From: Actinomycetes bacterium | Lineage (GTDB): Bacteria > Actinomycetota > Acidimicrobiia > Acidimicrobiales > CADCSY01 | Length of the DNA stretch: 53,044 nucleotides | Direction: 5' to 3' | Assembly (NCBI GenBank): GCA_025464025.1 | Contig: JAODBP010000296.1 | Span: forward strand, 1 to 53,044 | Shown here: positions 16,331 to 24,184 of the stretch, one piece after another | How the letters are laid out: the number at the start of each line of letters is the position of its first letter | Position numbering within the stretch: the first letter of the stretch is position 1 | Translations under genes and position numbers: made by a program | The notes under the pieces: generated by a model | The model's input: only the letters and a program-made list of their open reading frames with translations | Databases searched by the model: none | What the model was told of the DNA's origin: nothing

Positions 16331-17413
16331 TCACAGGACGGATTCCACGCCGGCGACGAGGCGATCGACGTCCTCGTCGGTGGTGTCCCACGAGGCGACG
16401 AAGCGCACCAGGTTGGTGGCCGGGTCCCACTCGTAGCACGGGGTCCACGCCAGGAGGGGCGCCACGGCGCCGGCCGGCAGGCGGCAGAACACGGCGTTGG
16501 TCTCGACCGGGTAGGCGAGCGCCACGCCCGGGAGCGCGCCCAGCCGGGTGGCGAGGCGGGCGGCGGCGGCGTTGGCCGACGCGGCCCAGGCGAGGATCCG
16601 GCCGCCCTCGAGGGCGGCGGCGTACTGGGCGGCGAGGAACCGCATCTTCGACGCCGTCTGGGTGGCCTGCTTGCGGCGCATGGCGACGCACTCGGCGAGG
16701 GCGGGCTCGCAGAACACCACGGCCTCGGCCCCGAACATGCCGGCCTTGGTCCCGCCGAACACGACGACGTCGACGCCGCAGTCGGCCAGCCTCCGGCACG
16801 CACCGCCGAGGTCGTCGGGCCCGTGGCCCCAGGCCACCAGCGCGTTGGCCAGCCGGGCGCCGTCGACGTGCACGACCATGCCGTGGCGGTGGGCCTCGTC
16901 GCAGATGGCGGCCAGCTCGTCGGGTCGATAGACGGTCCCGACCTCGGTGGCCTGGGTGACGGAGACGACGTGGCGGGTGGCCGTCACGTCGTGGATGTGG
17001 ATCCGCCCGAGCCGGGCGACGGTGTCGGCCACGTCGGCGGCGGTGAGCTTGCCGTCGGCCGACCAGGGGTAGCCGACGAGCTGCGCGCCGGTGATGTGCT
17101 CGGGCGCGCCGGCCTCGTCGAGGACGATGTGGGCATCGGCGCTGCACACGACGAGGCTGTCGCGGCTGGTGACGGTGTGGAGGGCGACCACGTTGGCCCC
17201 GGTGCCGCCGAAGGCGAGGGCGACCTCGACCGGCCGGCCGAACAGGTCGGCGAAGCGGGCCGCCACCGACTCGGTCAGCGGGTCCTCGCCGTAGGGCGCC
17301 ACGTGCCCGGTGTTGGCGGCGACCACGGCGGCGACCACGTCGGGGTGGGCGCCGGCCGTGTTGTCGGACGCGAACGAGCGCTCCGGCGGCGGCAGCGTCG
17401 CCAGCGCGCTCAC
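16331..17413 (-). CDS. Low-specificity L-threonine aldolase (PLP enzyme)
   Basis: The 360-aa protein fits the beta-eliminating-lyase/threonine aldolase family: SFASDNTAGAHPDVVAAV at the N-terminus, AFGGTGANVVAL, VHVDGARLANAL, and the PLP-lysine segment VVFGGTKAGMFGAEAVVF. It would cleave threonine to glycine and acetaldehyde. The GTG at 17413 overlaps the upstream ATPase TGA (GTGA), and 47 bp separate it from glnX, so it sits inside the signalling operon. Its presence may tie amino-acid turnover to the GlnH sensor, or it may be a passenger. Confidence 0.88.
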   Translation of the reverse strand: MSALATLPPPERSFASDNTAGAHPDVVAAVVAANTGHVAPYGEDPLTESVAARFADLFGRPVEVALAFGGTGANVVALHTVTSRDSLVVCSADAHIVLDEAGAPEHITGAQLVGYPWSADGKLTAADVADTVARLGRIHIHDVTATRHVVSVTQATEVGTVYRPDELAAICDEAHRHGMVVHVDGARLANALVAWGHGPDDLGGACRRLADCGVDVVVFGGTKAGMFGAEAVVFCEPALAECVAMRRKQATQTASKMRFLAAQYAAALEGGRILAWAASANAAAARLATRLGALPGVALAYPVETNAVFCRLPAGAVAPLLAWTPCYEWDPATNLVRFVASWDTTDEDVDRLVAGVESVL

Positions 17414-18705
17414 GCCTCGTCCTCGAGGTCGACGTCGTCCAGATCGGCGACCTGGAGCTCGCGGAGCTGCTCGACGGTGGGGGTGAGGGTGTCGCGGAGC
17501 CGCCAGGCCTGCTGGGCCACGGCCGCCTCGAACCGGTTCCGCACCCACCGGCCGTTGCCGAAGCCCGGGCCGCGCACCTGCTCGGCGAGCAAGGCGCGGA
17601 GCCGCTCGGTGCACCCTGGTCCCGGCGTGAAGTCGGCGGCCGCCGTCGTCGCCTCGAAGATGGCGACCAGCTCGTCGTCGCTGTAGTCGTCGAACTCGAG
17701 CGTCAGCGGGAAGCGGCTGGCCAGCCCCGGGTTGGACGCGATCAGCTCCGCCATCGGCGCCGGATAGCCGGCGACGATCACGACGAGGTCGTCGCGGTGG
17801 TCCTCCATCTCCTTCACCAGGGTGTTGACGGCCTCCTGGCCGAACTCGTCGCCAGCGAGGGCGTAGGCCTCGTCGACGAACAGCACGCCACCGACCGCCT
17901 TGGCCACGACCTCGGCCGTCTTGATCGCCGTCTGGCCGACGTAGCCGGCCACCAGCTCGGAGCGATCGCACTCGACGAGGTGGCCGGTGGGCAGCACCCC
18001 GAGGGCGTGGTAGATCCCGGCCACCAGGCGGGCCACGGTCGTCTTGCCCGTGCCCGGGTTGCCGACGAACACGAGGTGGCGGCTGACGTCGGGCACCTTC
18101 AACCCGGCGTCGGCCCGCAGCTTGGCGATCCGCAGCAGCTCGGCCTGGCGCCGGACCTCGTGCTTGACCTCGTCGAGGCCGATGAGGCCGTCGAGCTCGG
18201 CCAGCAGCTCGGCGAGGCTGCGCGCCGGGCCCTCGGGGGCCGGCGGCGAGGTGGGTGCCGAGGGCGCCGGCGCCGTGGCGGGCGCGGTGGTGGCGACCGG
18301 CAGCGACGTGAGCCCGGCGGCGGTGAGCTGGCGGGTGGCGATCTCGCCGGCGGTTGCGATGGCGGCCAGCGTCGGGTCGCCGAGCGAGCACGCCTCGGTC
18401 GCCGCCTCGGCGAGGACGCACGCGTACGCCGAGCCCAGCGGCGGACGCTCGACGAGCAGGCGGCGCAGCATCGGGGTGGGGCCGTGGCGGGCGGCCATCC
18501 CCTCGGCGGCGGCGACGGGCAGCTCGGCGGCGGGCAGGTCGAAGGCGGTGGCCCAGTCGGCTGCCGCGCCGGTCGAGGGCACGGCCACGGCGGCGGCCAG
18601 GGCGGCCGCCTCCCGGACCATGGCCCGGGGATCGAGGTCGGCGGCGCCGGCCAGCTCCTCGATCCGATGGCAGGTGCGTCGGAGGGCGTCGACGGCGGCG
18701 CTCAC
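17410..18705 (-). CDS. AAA ATPase of the CbxX/CfxQ (SpoVK-like) type
   Basis: The 431-aa protein has an N-terminal helical region (1-160), a Pro/Ala linker and a AAA domain with Walker A GNPGTGKTT (about residue 217), Walker B VLFVDEAYAL, and sensor/arginine-finger region NPGLASRFPLTLEFDDY. C-terminal helices follow. This subfamily works as a remodelling ATPase, for example on Rubisco in CbbX, but it is also common in stress and secretion loci. A GTG start at 18705 overlaps the upstream TGA (GTGA). The vWA protein of this operon is a plausible partner. Confidence 0.87.
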   Translation of the reverse strand: MSAAVDALRRTCHRIEELAGAADLDPRAMVREAAALAAAVAVPSTGAAADWATAFDLPAAELPVAAAEGMAARHGPTPMLRRLLVERPPLGSAYACVLAEAATEACSLGDPTLAAIATAGEIATRQLTAAGLTSLPVATTAPATAPAPSAPTSPPAPEGPARSLAELLAELDGLIGLDEVKHEVRRQAELLRIAKLRADAGLKVPDVSRHLVFVGNPGTGKTTVARLVAGIYHALGVLPTGHLVECDRSELVAGYVGQTAIKTAEVVAKAVGGVLFVDEAYALAGDEFGQEAVNTLVKEMEDHRDDLVVIVAGYPAPMAELIASNPGLASRFPLTLEFDDYSDDELVAIFEATTAAADFTPGPGCTERLRALLAEQVRGPGFGNGRWVRNRFEAAVAQQAWRLRDTLTPTVEQLRELQVADLDDVDLEDEA

Positions 18706-19310
18706 GGCGGCCCCGATCCCAGGTCGAGGGCGTTGGCGCCGGTGCCGAACTTCTCGGTGAGGAAGCGACCGTGGGCCACGAGCGCGTCGGCGTCGGCTCG
18801 GCACACGGCGACGAACACCTCGTCGACCTTGGCCGCGAGCAGGTCGAGCTGGTCGCACAAGACGTTGAACGACGTCTTGCGGCCGCTCACCGGTCGTCGG
18901 TCGGCGTAGCTGCGGGGCAGGCGGAGGTAGGCGCCGAGGGCCTCGGGCAGGTAGCTGGTCGCCGTCTGGACCGCGGTGTGGGCCATGGCGCTGCCCGGAC
19001 CGAGCTGGTCGAGCCGTGGGATGGTCTCCCGCAGGGTCGTGGCGATGTGGTGCACGCGGGCCACGACGGCATCGGGCACCCGCCCGGCGATCTGGGCTTC
19101 GATGCGGTCGAGGGTGGCGGCCGGGTCCTCGTCGACCGGCGCCGGCCGGCGCCGGGCGAAGGCGGCGGCGATGGGCGCGGCGAGCGCGGCCACGGCCAGG
19201 CCGGCGACGGCCAGTGGCGGGACGAGCCCGGCGACGCCGACGGCGACGGCCGCCCCGGCTCCGACGATGCCCGCCGCCCCGGCTCCGGGGTGCACCTTCG
19301 GGAGGGTCAA
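18702..19310 (-). CDS. XpaC-like membrane-anchored protein
   Basis: The 202-aa protein has hydrophobic segments in the first 55 residues and then a cytoplasmic helical domain (LDRIEAQIAGRVPD..., QTATSYLPEALGAYLRLP). The latter resembles the XpaC family, which is usually encoded beside telA, as here. The only suitable start is a TTG at 19310, four bases after the telA stop. No strong ribosome site is visible, so translation may depend on coupling to telA. Confidence 0.65.
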   Translation of the reverse strand: MTLPKVHPGAGAAGIVGAGAAVAVGVAGLVPPLAVAGLAVAALAAPIAAAFARRRPAPVDEDPAATLDRIEAQIAGRVPDAVVARVHHIATTLRETIPRLDQLGPGSAMAHTAVQTATSYLPEALGAYLRLPRSYADRRPVSGRKTSFNVLCDQLDLLAAKVDEVFVAVCRADADALVAHGRFLTEKFGTGANALDLGSGPP

Positions 19311-19311
19311 C

Positions 19312-20529
19312 TCAGGTGGTGGGTCCCAGGTCGAGCGAGCCCGACTCGGCTCGCTCGTCGGCCTGTCGGACCCGGGACAGGTAGCCCTGGGCCTTGTCGA
19401 TCTCGGTCTCGAGGGCGGTCACCGTGGTGGCCATGGCGTCGAGGGCCTGGGCCTTGTAGGTGTCGACGGCGTCCATGGCCTGGTAGATGTTGGCGAAGGC
19501 GGCCTGGAGCGACTCGATGCGCACCGTCGAGGACGCCGCCTCGCGGTGGATGTCGACGCTCTGGCTGGCCAGCAGGGCCGAGGTCGACTCGATCATCTTC
19601 GAGGTCGTCGTGTTGAGGGCATCGATCTGGTCGAGCACGAGCTTCTGGTCGGCGAGGGCGGCCGCCACGATGACCGCGGTCCGCAGGGCGGCCACGGTGG
19701 TGGTCGTGGCCCGGTCGACGCCCTTGACCAGCTCGAGGTTGTTCTTCCGCACCAGGTCGATGGCGAGGTAGCCCTGGATGGCCACCGCGGTCTGGGTGAG
19801 CAGGTCCTGGTGCTTCTGGCGGACGTAGAACAGGACGTCGTCGCGGAGGACCTTGGCCCGGTCGGGGTCGGTGGCCTCGACCTCGGCGACCTTGGCCGCC
19901 AGGGCGGCGTCGAGCCGATCGGCGATGTAGACGTACTGGGCCAGGCGCTGGAGGGTCTCCCAGAGGTGGACCTTCTCCTGCTCGAGGGCGGCGTTGTCCT
20001 TGAGCAGCTCGTCCTGGCCGTCGCGGAGCGCCTTGATGATGGCGTCGAGGTGGCTCTGGGCCGACTCGTAGCGGTGGAAGTAGTCGCGGATCTTGTCGCC
20101 GAAGGGGATGAAGCCGAGGAGCTTCTTGACCCCGGTGGCGTCCGACGGGTCGAGGTCCTCGACCGTGCGCCGGAGGTCGACCAACGTCTCCGACACCTTG
20201 GAGGTGGCCGAGAGCCCACCCTGCTGCATGGCCCGCACCGGGGCGTTGAGCAGGTGGTTGGACGTCTCGGCCGACGCCCGGATCTCGTCGTCGCCCATGG
20301 TGCGGACGTCGTTGGCCTTCGTCGTGAACTCGGGGGAGTGGACGTCGAGCGCCACGATCGAGTCGACGTAGGCCTGCACCTTGGCGTCGAGGCCGGGCAC
20401 GGAGGCAGGGTCGACGGTGACCATGCCCCCGACCTTCTCGGGCGCGACGGCGGCCACCGGTTCGGGCGGGCTGAGCGCCAAGCTGCCCACCGCCGCGGGC
20501 GGCGTGAGGGGGGACGGCGTGTCGGTCAT
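19312..20529 (-). CDS. telA: TelA-family protein (toxic anion resistance)
   Basis: The 405-aa soluble helical protein carries the TelA core: GVKKLLGFIPFGDKIRDYFHRYESAQSHLDAIIKALRDGQDEL (about 118-160) and the C-terminal QAAFANIYQAMDAVDTYKAQAL. TelA proteins were named for tellurite resistance, but their biochemical role is unsettled; they recur with XpaC, vWA and AAA proteins. The ATG follows AGGAG by nine bases. It is the first gene of the minus-strand locus that runs to 7175. Confidence 0.9.
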   Translation of the reverse strand: MTDTPSPLTPPAAVGSLALSPPEPVAAVAPEKVGGMVTVDPASVPGLDAKVQAYVDSIVALDVHSPEFTTKANDVRTMGDDEIRASAETSNHLLNAPVRAMQQGGLSATSKVSETLVDLRRTVEDLDPSDATGVKKLLGFIPFGDKIRDYFHRYESAQSHLDAIIKALRDGQDELLKDNAALEQEKVHLWETLQRLAQYVYIADRLDAALAAKVAEVEATDPDRAKVLRDDVLFYVRQKHQDLLTQTAVAIQGYLAIDLVRKNNLELVKGVDRATTTTVAALRTAVIVAAALADQKLVLDQIDALNTTTSKMIESTSALLASQSVDIHREAASSTVRIESLQAAFANIYQAMDAVDTYKAQALDAMATTVTALETEIDKAQGYLSRVRQADERAESGSLDLGPTT

Positions 20530-20567
20530 CGGGGTGAGCTCCTGTCGCCCGTCGGCTCGAACGCGAC

Positions 20568-20597
20568 ACCGTAGGCGGGACCGAGGGTGCGCGTCAG
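20568..20597 (-). promoter_or_regulatory. Candidate promoter of the telA-pknG locus
   Basis: On the minus strand a CTGACG (-35-like) and a TACGGT (-10-like) are separated by 18 bp, ending about 39 bp before the telA start. The 64-bp gap after the upstream hydrolase gene is the only sizeable space before the 13-kb operon. The match to a housekeeping promoter is moderate, and read-through from the hydrolase gene is also possible. Confidence 0.3.
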
Positions 20598-21286
20598 GGG
20601 GTTCTGCTGACCTCGTTGACGATGGCCGCCAGCTCGCCCGGCTTGGAGACCATCACGGTGTGGCCGGCGTCGATGGTGCGGAAGTCGACGCCGGGTCCGA
20701 GGTTGGCCACCATCTGGTCGGCGAGCGCCGGGGGCACGGGCTGGTCGTCGCTCATCCCGACGTAGGTGATCGAGATGCCCTTGGGGTAGCCGGTGAGGCG
20801 GGCGTTGAAGATGCCGGTCGAGTCGGGGACGATGCCCTTCACGTGCTCGGCCCACTGCTCGTCGTCGAGGTCGTTGCCGAAGAGGGCCCGGCTGATGCTC
20901 TCGTCCATCACCGGCATGGCGCCGTCGGCGGTGTGCATGTCGTCGCCGGTCATCAGCGTGCCGGCGCTCTGGCCCGGTCCGGGCACGAGGGCGCCGACGT
21001 AGACGAGCGCGGCGATCCGCTCCGGGTGGCGGAACGCCGTCTCGGTGATCGTGATGCCGCCCATCGAGTGACCCACCAGGGTGAAGCGGTCGAAGCCGGC
21101 GGCGTCGGCGTCCTCGAGCACGGCGGCGACGCAGTCGTCGAGCGTGACCGCGGCCAGGTCGGCCGGCCGGCTGCCGCGACCGGGCAGGTCGACGGCGACC
21201 GTCGGCTGCTCGAGGTGGGGGAGGAGCGGCGCCCAGCACGCCGCCGTGTGGAGCCCGCCGTGGACGAGGACGACGCCGTCGCTCAT
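20594..21286 (-). CDS. Alpha/beta hydrolase
   Basis: The 230-aa protein has the alpha/beta hydrolase pattern: LVHGGLHTAACW oxyanion region, nucleophile elbow GHSMGG (Ser74) and a C-terminal DAGHTVMVSKP with the catalytic histidine. It resembles the small salicylate-esterase-like/EstC group. The substrate is unknown. Its ATG overlaps the TGA of the acyl-CoA ligase gene (ATGA), suggesting the two act in one pathway, possibly ester or thioester turnover. Confidence 0.87.
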   Translation of the reverse strand: MSDGVVLVHGGLHTAACWAPLLPHLEQPTVAVDLPGRGSRPADLAAVTLDDCVAAVLEDADAAGFDRFTLVGHSMGGITITETAFRHPERIAALVYVGALVPGPGQSAGTLMTGDDMHTADGAMPVMDESISRALFGNDLDDEQWAEHVKGIVPDSTGIFNARLTGYPKGISITYVGMSDDQPVPPALADQMVANLGPGVDFRTIDAGHTVMVSKPGELAAIVNEVSRTP

Positions 21287-22872
21287 CAGTCGACCGCGGG
21301 TCGCTCGTCGGCCATCTCGCGGAGCTTGTTCTTCAGGATCTTGTCGAGGGTGCCGGTGGGGAAGGCGTCGACGAAGTACACGGCCCGCGGCACCTTGAAC
21401 GTGGCCAGCTGCGACTTGCAGGTGGTGAGGATCTCCTCGGCCGCGGCCGCCTCGTCGTGGTCGCCCGGCGCCTTGATCACGAACGCCACGGCGACCTCGC
21501 CGAGGAAGTCGTGGGTCTTGCCGACGACCGCCACCTGCTGCACGGCGGCGTGCTGCACGACGAGGTCCTCGACCTCCTTGGCCGAGACGTTCTCGCCGCC
21601 GACCTTGAGCAGGTCCTTGTCGCGCTCCTGGTAGACGACGTTGCCGCCGGCCGTCATCTGGACGATGTCGCCGGTCTTGAACCAGCCGTCCTCGAACGCC
21701 TTGGCGTTGGCCTCGGGGTTGTCGTAGTACTCGAGGAAGAGCTGGATGCCCCGGGTGCCGCGCAGCCACAGCTCGCCGTTGACGCCCTCGGCGCAGAGCT
21801 CGCCGGTGTCCTGGTCGACGACGGCGACCTCGTAGCCGGGGCAGACGTGACCCATCGACTTGTCGGGGAGCTCCTCCGACGGCTTGCCGGTGACGGCGTG
21901 GGTCACCGTCTCGGTCATGCCGTAGGCGCCGTACACGGCGATGCCGAACATGCCCTCGAACTGCTTGCTCACGAAGCCGAACACGCCGGCCCGCAGCTTG
22001 TGGTCGGTGGGCTTGTCCGGGCTCATCAGCGCGCCCATGACGAACGGCATGAGCGAGATGTGGGTCACGCCGTGCTCGACGACGTTGGGCCAGAAGCCGC
22101 TCTGCGACCACTTCGGCATCAGCACGGCGGTGGCGCCCATGCCGAGCACGGAGAAGAACGACCAGCTCTGGGCGTTCACGTGGAAGAACGGCAGGTAGAT
22201 GAGGTACGTGTCGTCGGGGCCGAGGTCGATGTTGCGGGGCCCGGCCTTGGCCGCCCACATGGCGTTGGCGTGGGTGTGGACCACGGCCTTCGGGCGGCTG
22301 GTGGTGCCGGACGTGAACATGATCCCGAACGGGAGCATGGGCTCGGGCGTGCGCCCGGCGAACGGCTCGGCGTACAGGGTCTCGAACGCCTCGAAGCCGT
22401 GGGCCAGCTGCTCGGCGGTGGCGGCGTCGCCGCTGTTGTCCTCGGTGACGGCGATCCACTTCAGGGCGGGGGCGGCCTCGGCCACCATCGACGCGAACTG
22501 GGGCTGGGTGATGGCGGCCACCGCGCCGGTGTGCTCGGCGAAGTACGTCATCTCGGCGCCGACCGACTTGGTGTTGGTGGTGACGCCGACGGCGCCGACC
22601 GTGGCGCAGGCCAGCCAGGCGAGGACCATCTCGGGGGAGTTCTCCGAGTGGATGAGCACCTTGTCGCCGGTGGCGATGCCCTTGGCCTGGAGGCCGCCGG
22701 CGAGCTTGTCGACGTCGGCCTTCAGCTCGGCGTAGGTCCACCGTCGGCCGTTGCCGTCCTTGGGCGACCACACCAGGGCGGTGTGGTCGGGCCGGCGCCC
22801 GGCCCAGTGGGCCAGGAGCTGTGGGATGTCCTGGCCATGCATCTGGAACTGCTCGATCTGCTGGGCGTCCAC
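21286..22872 (-). CDS. Acyl-CoA synthetase (AMP-forming)
   Basis: The 528-aa protein has all adenylate-forming motifs: FTSGTTSRPKAV (about 186-197), YGMTET (about 317-322), DGWFKTGD, a KVGGENVSAKEVED hinge and the terminal TGTLDKILKNKL with the catalytic lysine. It activates a carboxylic acid with CoA and ATP; the acid is unknown. The GTG at 22872 follows a GGGGAG by about six bases. A KstR-like palindrome sits 19 bp upstream. Confidence 0.9.
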   Translation of the reverse strand: MDAQQIEQFQMHGQDIPQLLAHWAGRRPDHTALVWSPKDGNGRRWTYAELKADVDKLAGGLQAKGIATGDKVLIHSENSPEMVLAWLACATVGAVGVTTNTKSVGAEMTYFAEHTGAVAAITQPQFASMVAEAAPALKWIAVTEDNSGDAATAEQLAHGFEAFETLYAEPFAGRTPEPMLPFGIMFTSGTTSRPKAVVHTHANAMWAAKAGPRNIDLGPDDTYLIYLPFFHVNAQSWSFFSVLGMGATAVLMPKWSQSGFWPNVVEHGVTHISLMPFVMGALMSPDKPTDHKLRAGVFGFVSKQFEGMFGIAVYGAYGMTETVTHAVTGKPSEELPDKSMGHVCPGYEVAVVDQDTGELCAEGVNGELWLRGTRGIQLFLEYYDNPEANAKAFEDGWFKTGDIVQMTAGGNVVYQERDKDLLKVGGENVSAKEVEDLVVQHAAVQQVAVVGKTHDFLGEVAVAFVIKAPGDHDEAAAAEEILTTCKSQLATFKVPRAVYFVDAFPTGTLDKILKNKLREMADERPAVD

Positions 22873-22890
22873 GCCGTGCTCCCCTCGAAT

Positions 22891-22904
22891 GGCAACGCGT
22901 TCTC
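22891..22904. promoter_or_regulatory. KstR-like operator candidate upstream of the acyl-CoA ligase
   Basis: The 8-bp palindrome AACGCGTT lies in the 69-bp gap between the ligase start and the divergent membrane gene. On the minus strand it reads GAGAACGCGTTGCC, which fits the central AACnnGTT of the KstR consensus (TnnAACnnGTTnnA) but not its outer T and A. Similar sites occur at 38381-38394 and 50946-50959. Confidence 0.5.
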
Positions 22905-22941
22905 GCGGCGCACATCTTGGCCGATCTGGCAGGCTGACGCC

Positions 22942-23247
22942 GTGCCGCGGATCGCGGTGGTCGTCACATTCGACTTCGCGTGGTTCGGCGCGCTCTGGTG
23001 GTTCGGCTCGCGGTTCGTGCCCGCCCCGATGCCGAGGCGCGACCGGCCGGTGATGGTCCTGATCGGCGCCGTCACCGCCGTGTTGGGTACGACGGTCACC
23101 TGGGCGCTCGGCGGCGACGTGTGGCCGGGGTCGAGCACCTTCATCGCCGCGATGGCGGCCATGGTGGCGAGCTGGATCCATCCCATCCCGTCGAGGAAGT
23201 GGAAGGAACGGTCAGCGACCTCAGCGGCCGCGCCGTCGTCGAAGTGA
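22942..23247 (+). CDS. Small membrane protein of unknown function (101 aa)
   Basis: The protein has three hydrophobic stretches (IAVVVTFDFAWFGALWW, MVLIGAVTAVLGTTVTWAL and FIAAMAAMVASWI) and a basic tail. I do not recognise a family. A GTG at 22942 is used as start; no strong ribosome site is visible. Its 3' end overlaps the next gene by 49 bp if the latter's start is right. Confidence 0.5.
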   Translation: MPRIAVVVTFDFAWFGALWWFGSRFVPAPMPRRDRPVMVLIGAVTAVLGTTVTWALGGDVWPGSSTFIAAMAAMVASWIHPIPSRKWKERSATSAAAPSSK

Positions 23248-23690
23248 TCGAGCAGGTGGTGTACGAACCCTCGGTGCTCGACCGGCGGCTGATGGAGCAC
23301 CCGGTCGAGGTGGCGACGGTCGTCGGGTCGGGGGTGTTCTTCATCGTCGGCGTGCCCGGGATCGTCGTCCTCGGGTGGCTCGCCGGTCTGGCCCTGGCGG
23401 TAGGCCTCGGACTGGTGATGGTGCTGACGGCGATCGGGATGTCGCGGTCGATGCGCCCGCAGGTCGGGCGGCCTCGGCCGGCGCTCACGCACAGACGATG
23501 GTGGTGGTTGCCCGGACCGATGTCCGGCGTCCCCCGGCTCGAACGGGCAGCGAGGATCGTCGGGTTCCTGGGCCCCCTCGTGCTGGTGCCCTTCGGTTGG
23601 CACTGGTTCCTTGTCCCGTGCATCGCCACGCTGGTGCTCTGGGCCGCGCACGGCGTGAACGTCGTGGCGAACGATCCCGAGCGGGGCTAG
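23199..23690 (+). CDS. Membrane protein of unknown function (about 163 aa)
   Basis: The protein has two pairs of hydrophobic helices (around VEVATVVGSGVFFIVG through MVLTAIGM, and ARIVGFLGPLVLVPFG through CIATLVLWAA). The start is uncertain: the GTG at 23199 gives the longest product, while an ATG at 23292 would begin just before the first helix. It follows and overlaps another small membrane gene, so they may be co-expressed. No family recognised. Confidence 0.5.
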   Translation: MEGTVSDLSGRAVVEVIEQVVYEPSVLDRRLMEHPVEVATVVGSGVFFIVGVPGIVVLGWLAGLALAVGLGLVMVLTAIGMSRSMRPQVGRPRPALTHRRWWWLPGPMSGVPRLERAARIVGFLGPLVLVPFGWHWFLVPCIATLVLWAAHGVNVVANDPERG

Positions 23691-23706
23691 CGCGCCTCGT
23701 CGGTGG

Positions 23707-23716
23707 TTCCGCGGAA
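23707..23716. other. TTCCGCGGAA palindrome
   Basis: This perfect 10-bp palindrome, flanked as GGTTCCGCGGAAAC, differs by one base from the 14-bp core found in the HNH gene. It lies 16 bp after the stop of the membrane gene and before the repeat at 23771, in a 183-bp gene-free gap. Confidence 0.4.
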
Positions 23717-23770
23717 ACGCCAAGGCAACCACAGGGCGACGGGATGCGAACGGAACCTCGCGGCCCGCAA

Positions 23771-23825
23771 CCGGTTCTTTGTCGGATCGCACGTCACCAC
23801 GACGGGGGATCCGACAAAGAACGGG
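23771..23825. repeat. Short palindromic repeat, copy 1 (TTCTTTGTC type)
   Basis: Two 18-bp arms match at 17 positions as an inverted repeat (23771-23788 with 23808-23825) around a 19-bp spacer. The right arm ends CGACAAAGAACGGG. The same right arm and outer left arm recur at 34740-34792, also in an intergenic gap. There is no T-run, so it is not a normal terminator; it is a dispersed palindromic element. Confidence 0.7.
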
Positions 23826-23873
23826 CAGCACCGGTCCGGCGTCGTGGGCTTGGCCTTTGGTTGCGTCTTCGTC

Positions 23874-24179
23874 CTAGGGGGCGGTCGAGCTCGAGGTGCT
23901 CGGGGCGGTGGGGGTCGAGGTGGTGGACGAGCCGGTGGTGGTCGAGGTGGTCGACGTCGTGGATCGCGGGGTCGTGGTCGTCGTCGGCGGGCTGCTCGTG
24001 GTGGTCGGCTTCGGCTTGGGCGTGACCGGGGGTGGCACCGGGACCGTGGTCGTGGTGGTCGACGGCGGCGTGTAGCTCGACGGGCTGGGCGGGGCCGGGG
24101 CCGGGCGGACCTGGAGGTAGAGGGCGAACACGGCCAGGAAGGCCACGGCCACCAGCACGGTCGAGCGGCGGGGGCGCAT
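23874..24179 (-). CDS. Membrane-anchored Thr/Ser/Pro-rich protein (101 aa)
   Basis: After a short basic start (MRPRRS) comes one hydrophobic segment (VLVAVAFLAVFALYLQV). The remaining 75 residues are almost only Thr, Ser and Pro, ending in long TST runs. It looks like an exported wall-spanning or glycosylated stalk. It starts five bases after the MscS stop, so it is probably co-transcribed with the channel gene. Low complexity makes the C-terminal part hard to judge. Confidence 0.55.
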   Translation of the reverse strand: MRPRRSTVLVAVAFLAVFALYLQVRPAPAPPSPSSYTPPSTTTTTVPVPPPVTPKPKPTTTSSPPTTTTTPRSTTSTTSTTTGSSTTSTPTAPSTSSSTAP

Positions 24180-24184
24180 GTTCG

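Noticed and set aside
19312..20529. TelA as a plain tellurite-resistance determinant
   Set aside because: No other ter resistance gene is present and the gene heads a phospho-signalling operon, so the tellurite label is only the family name.
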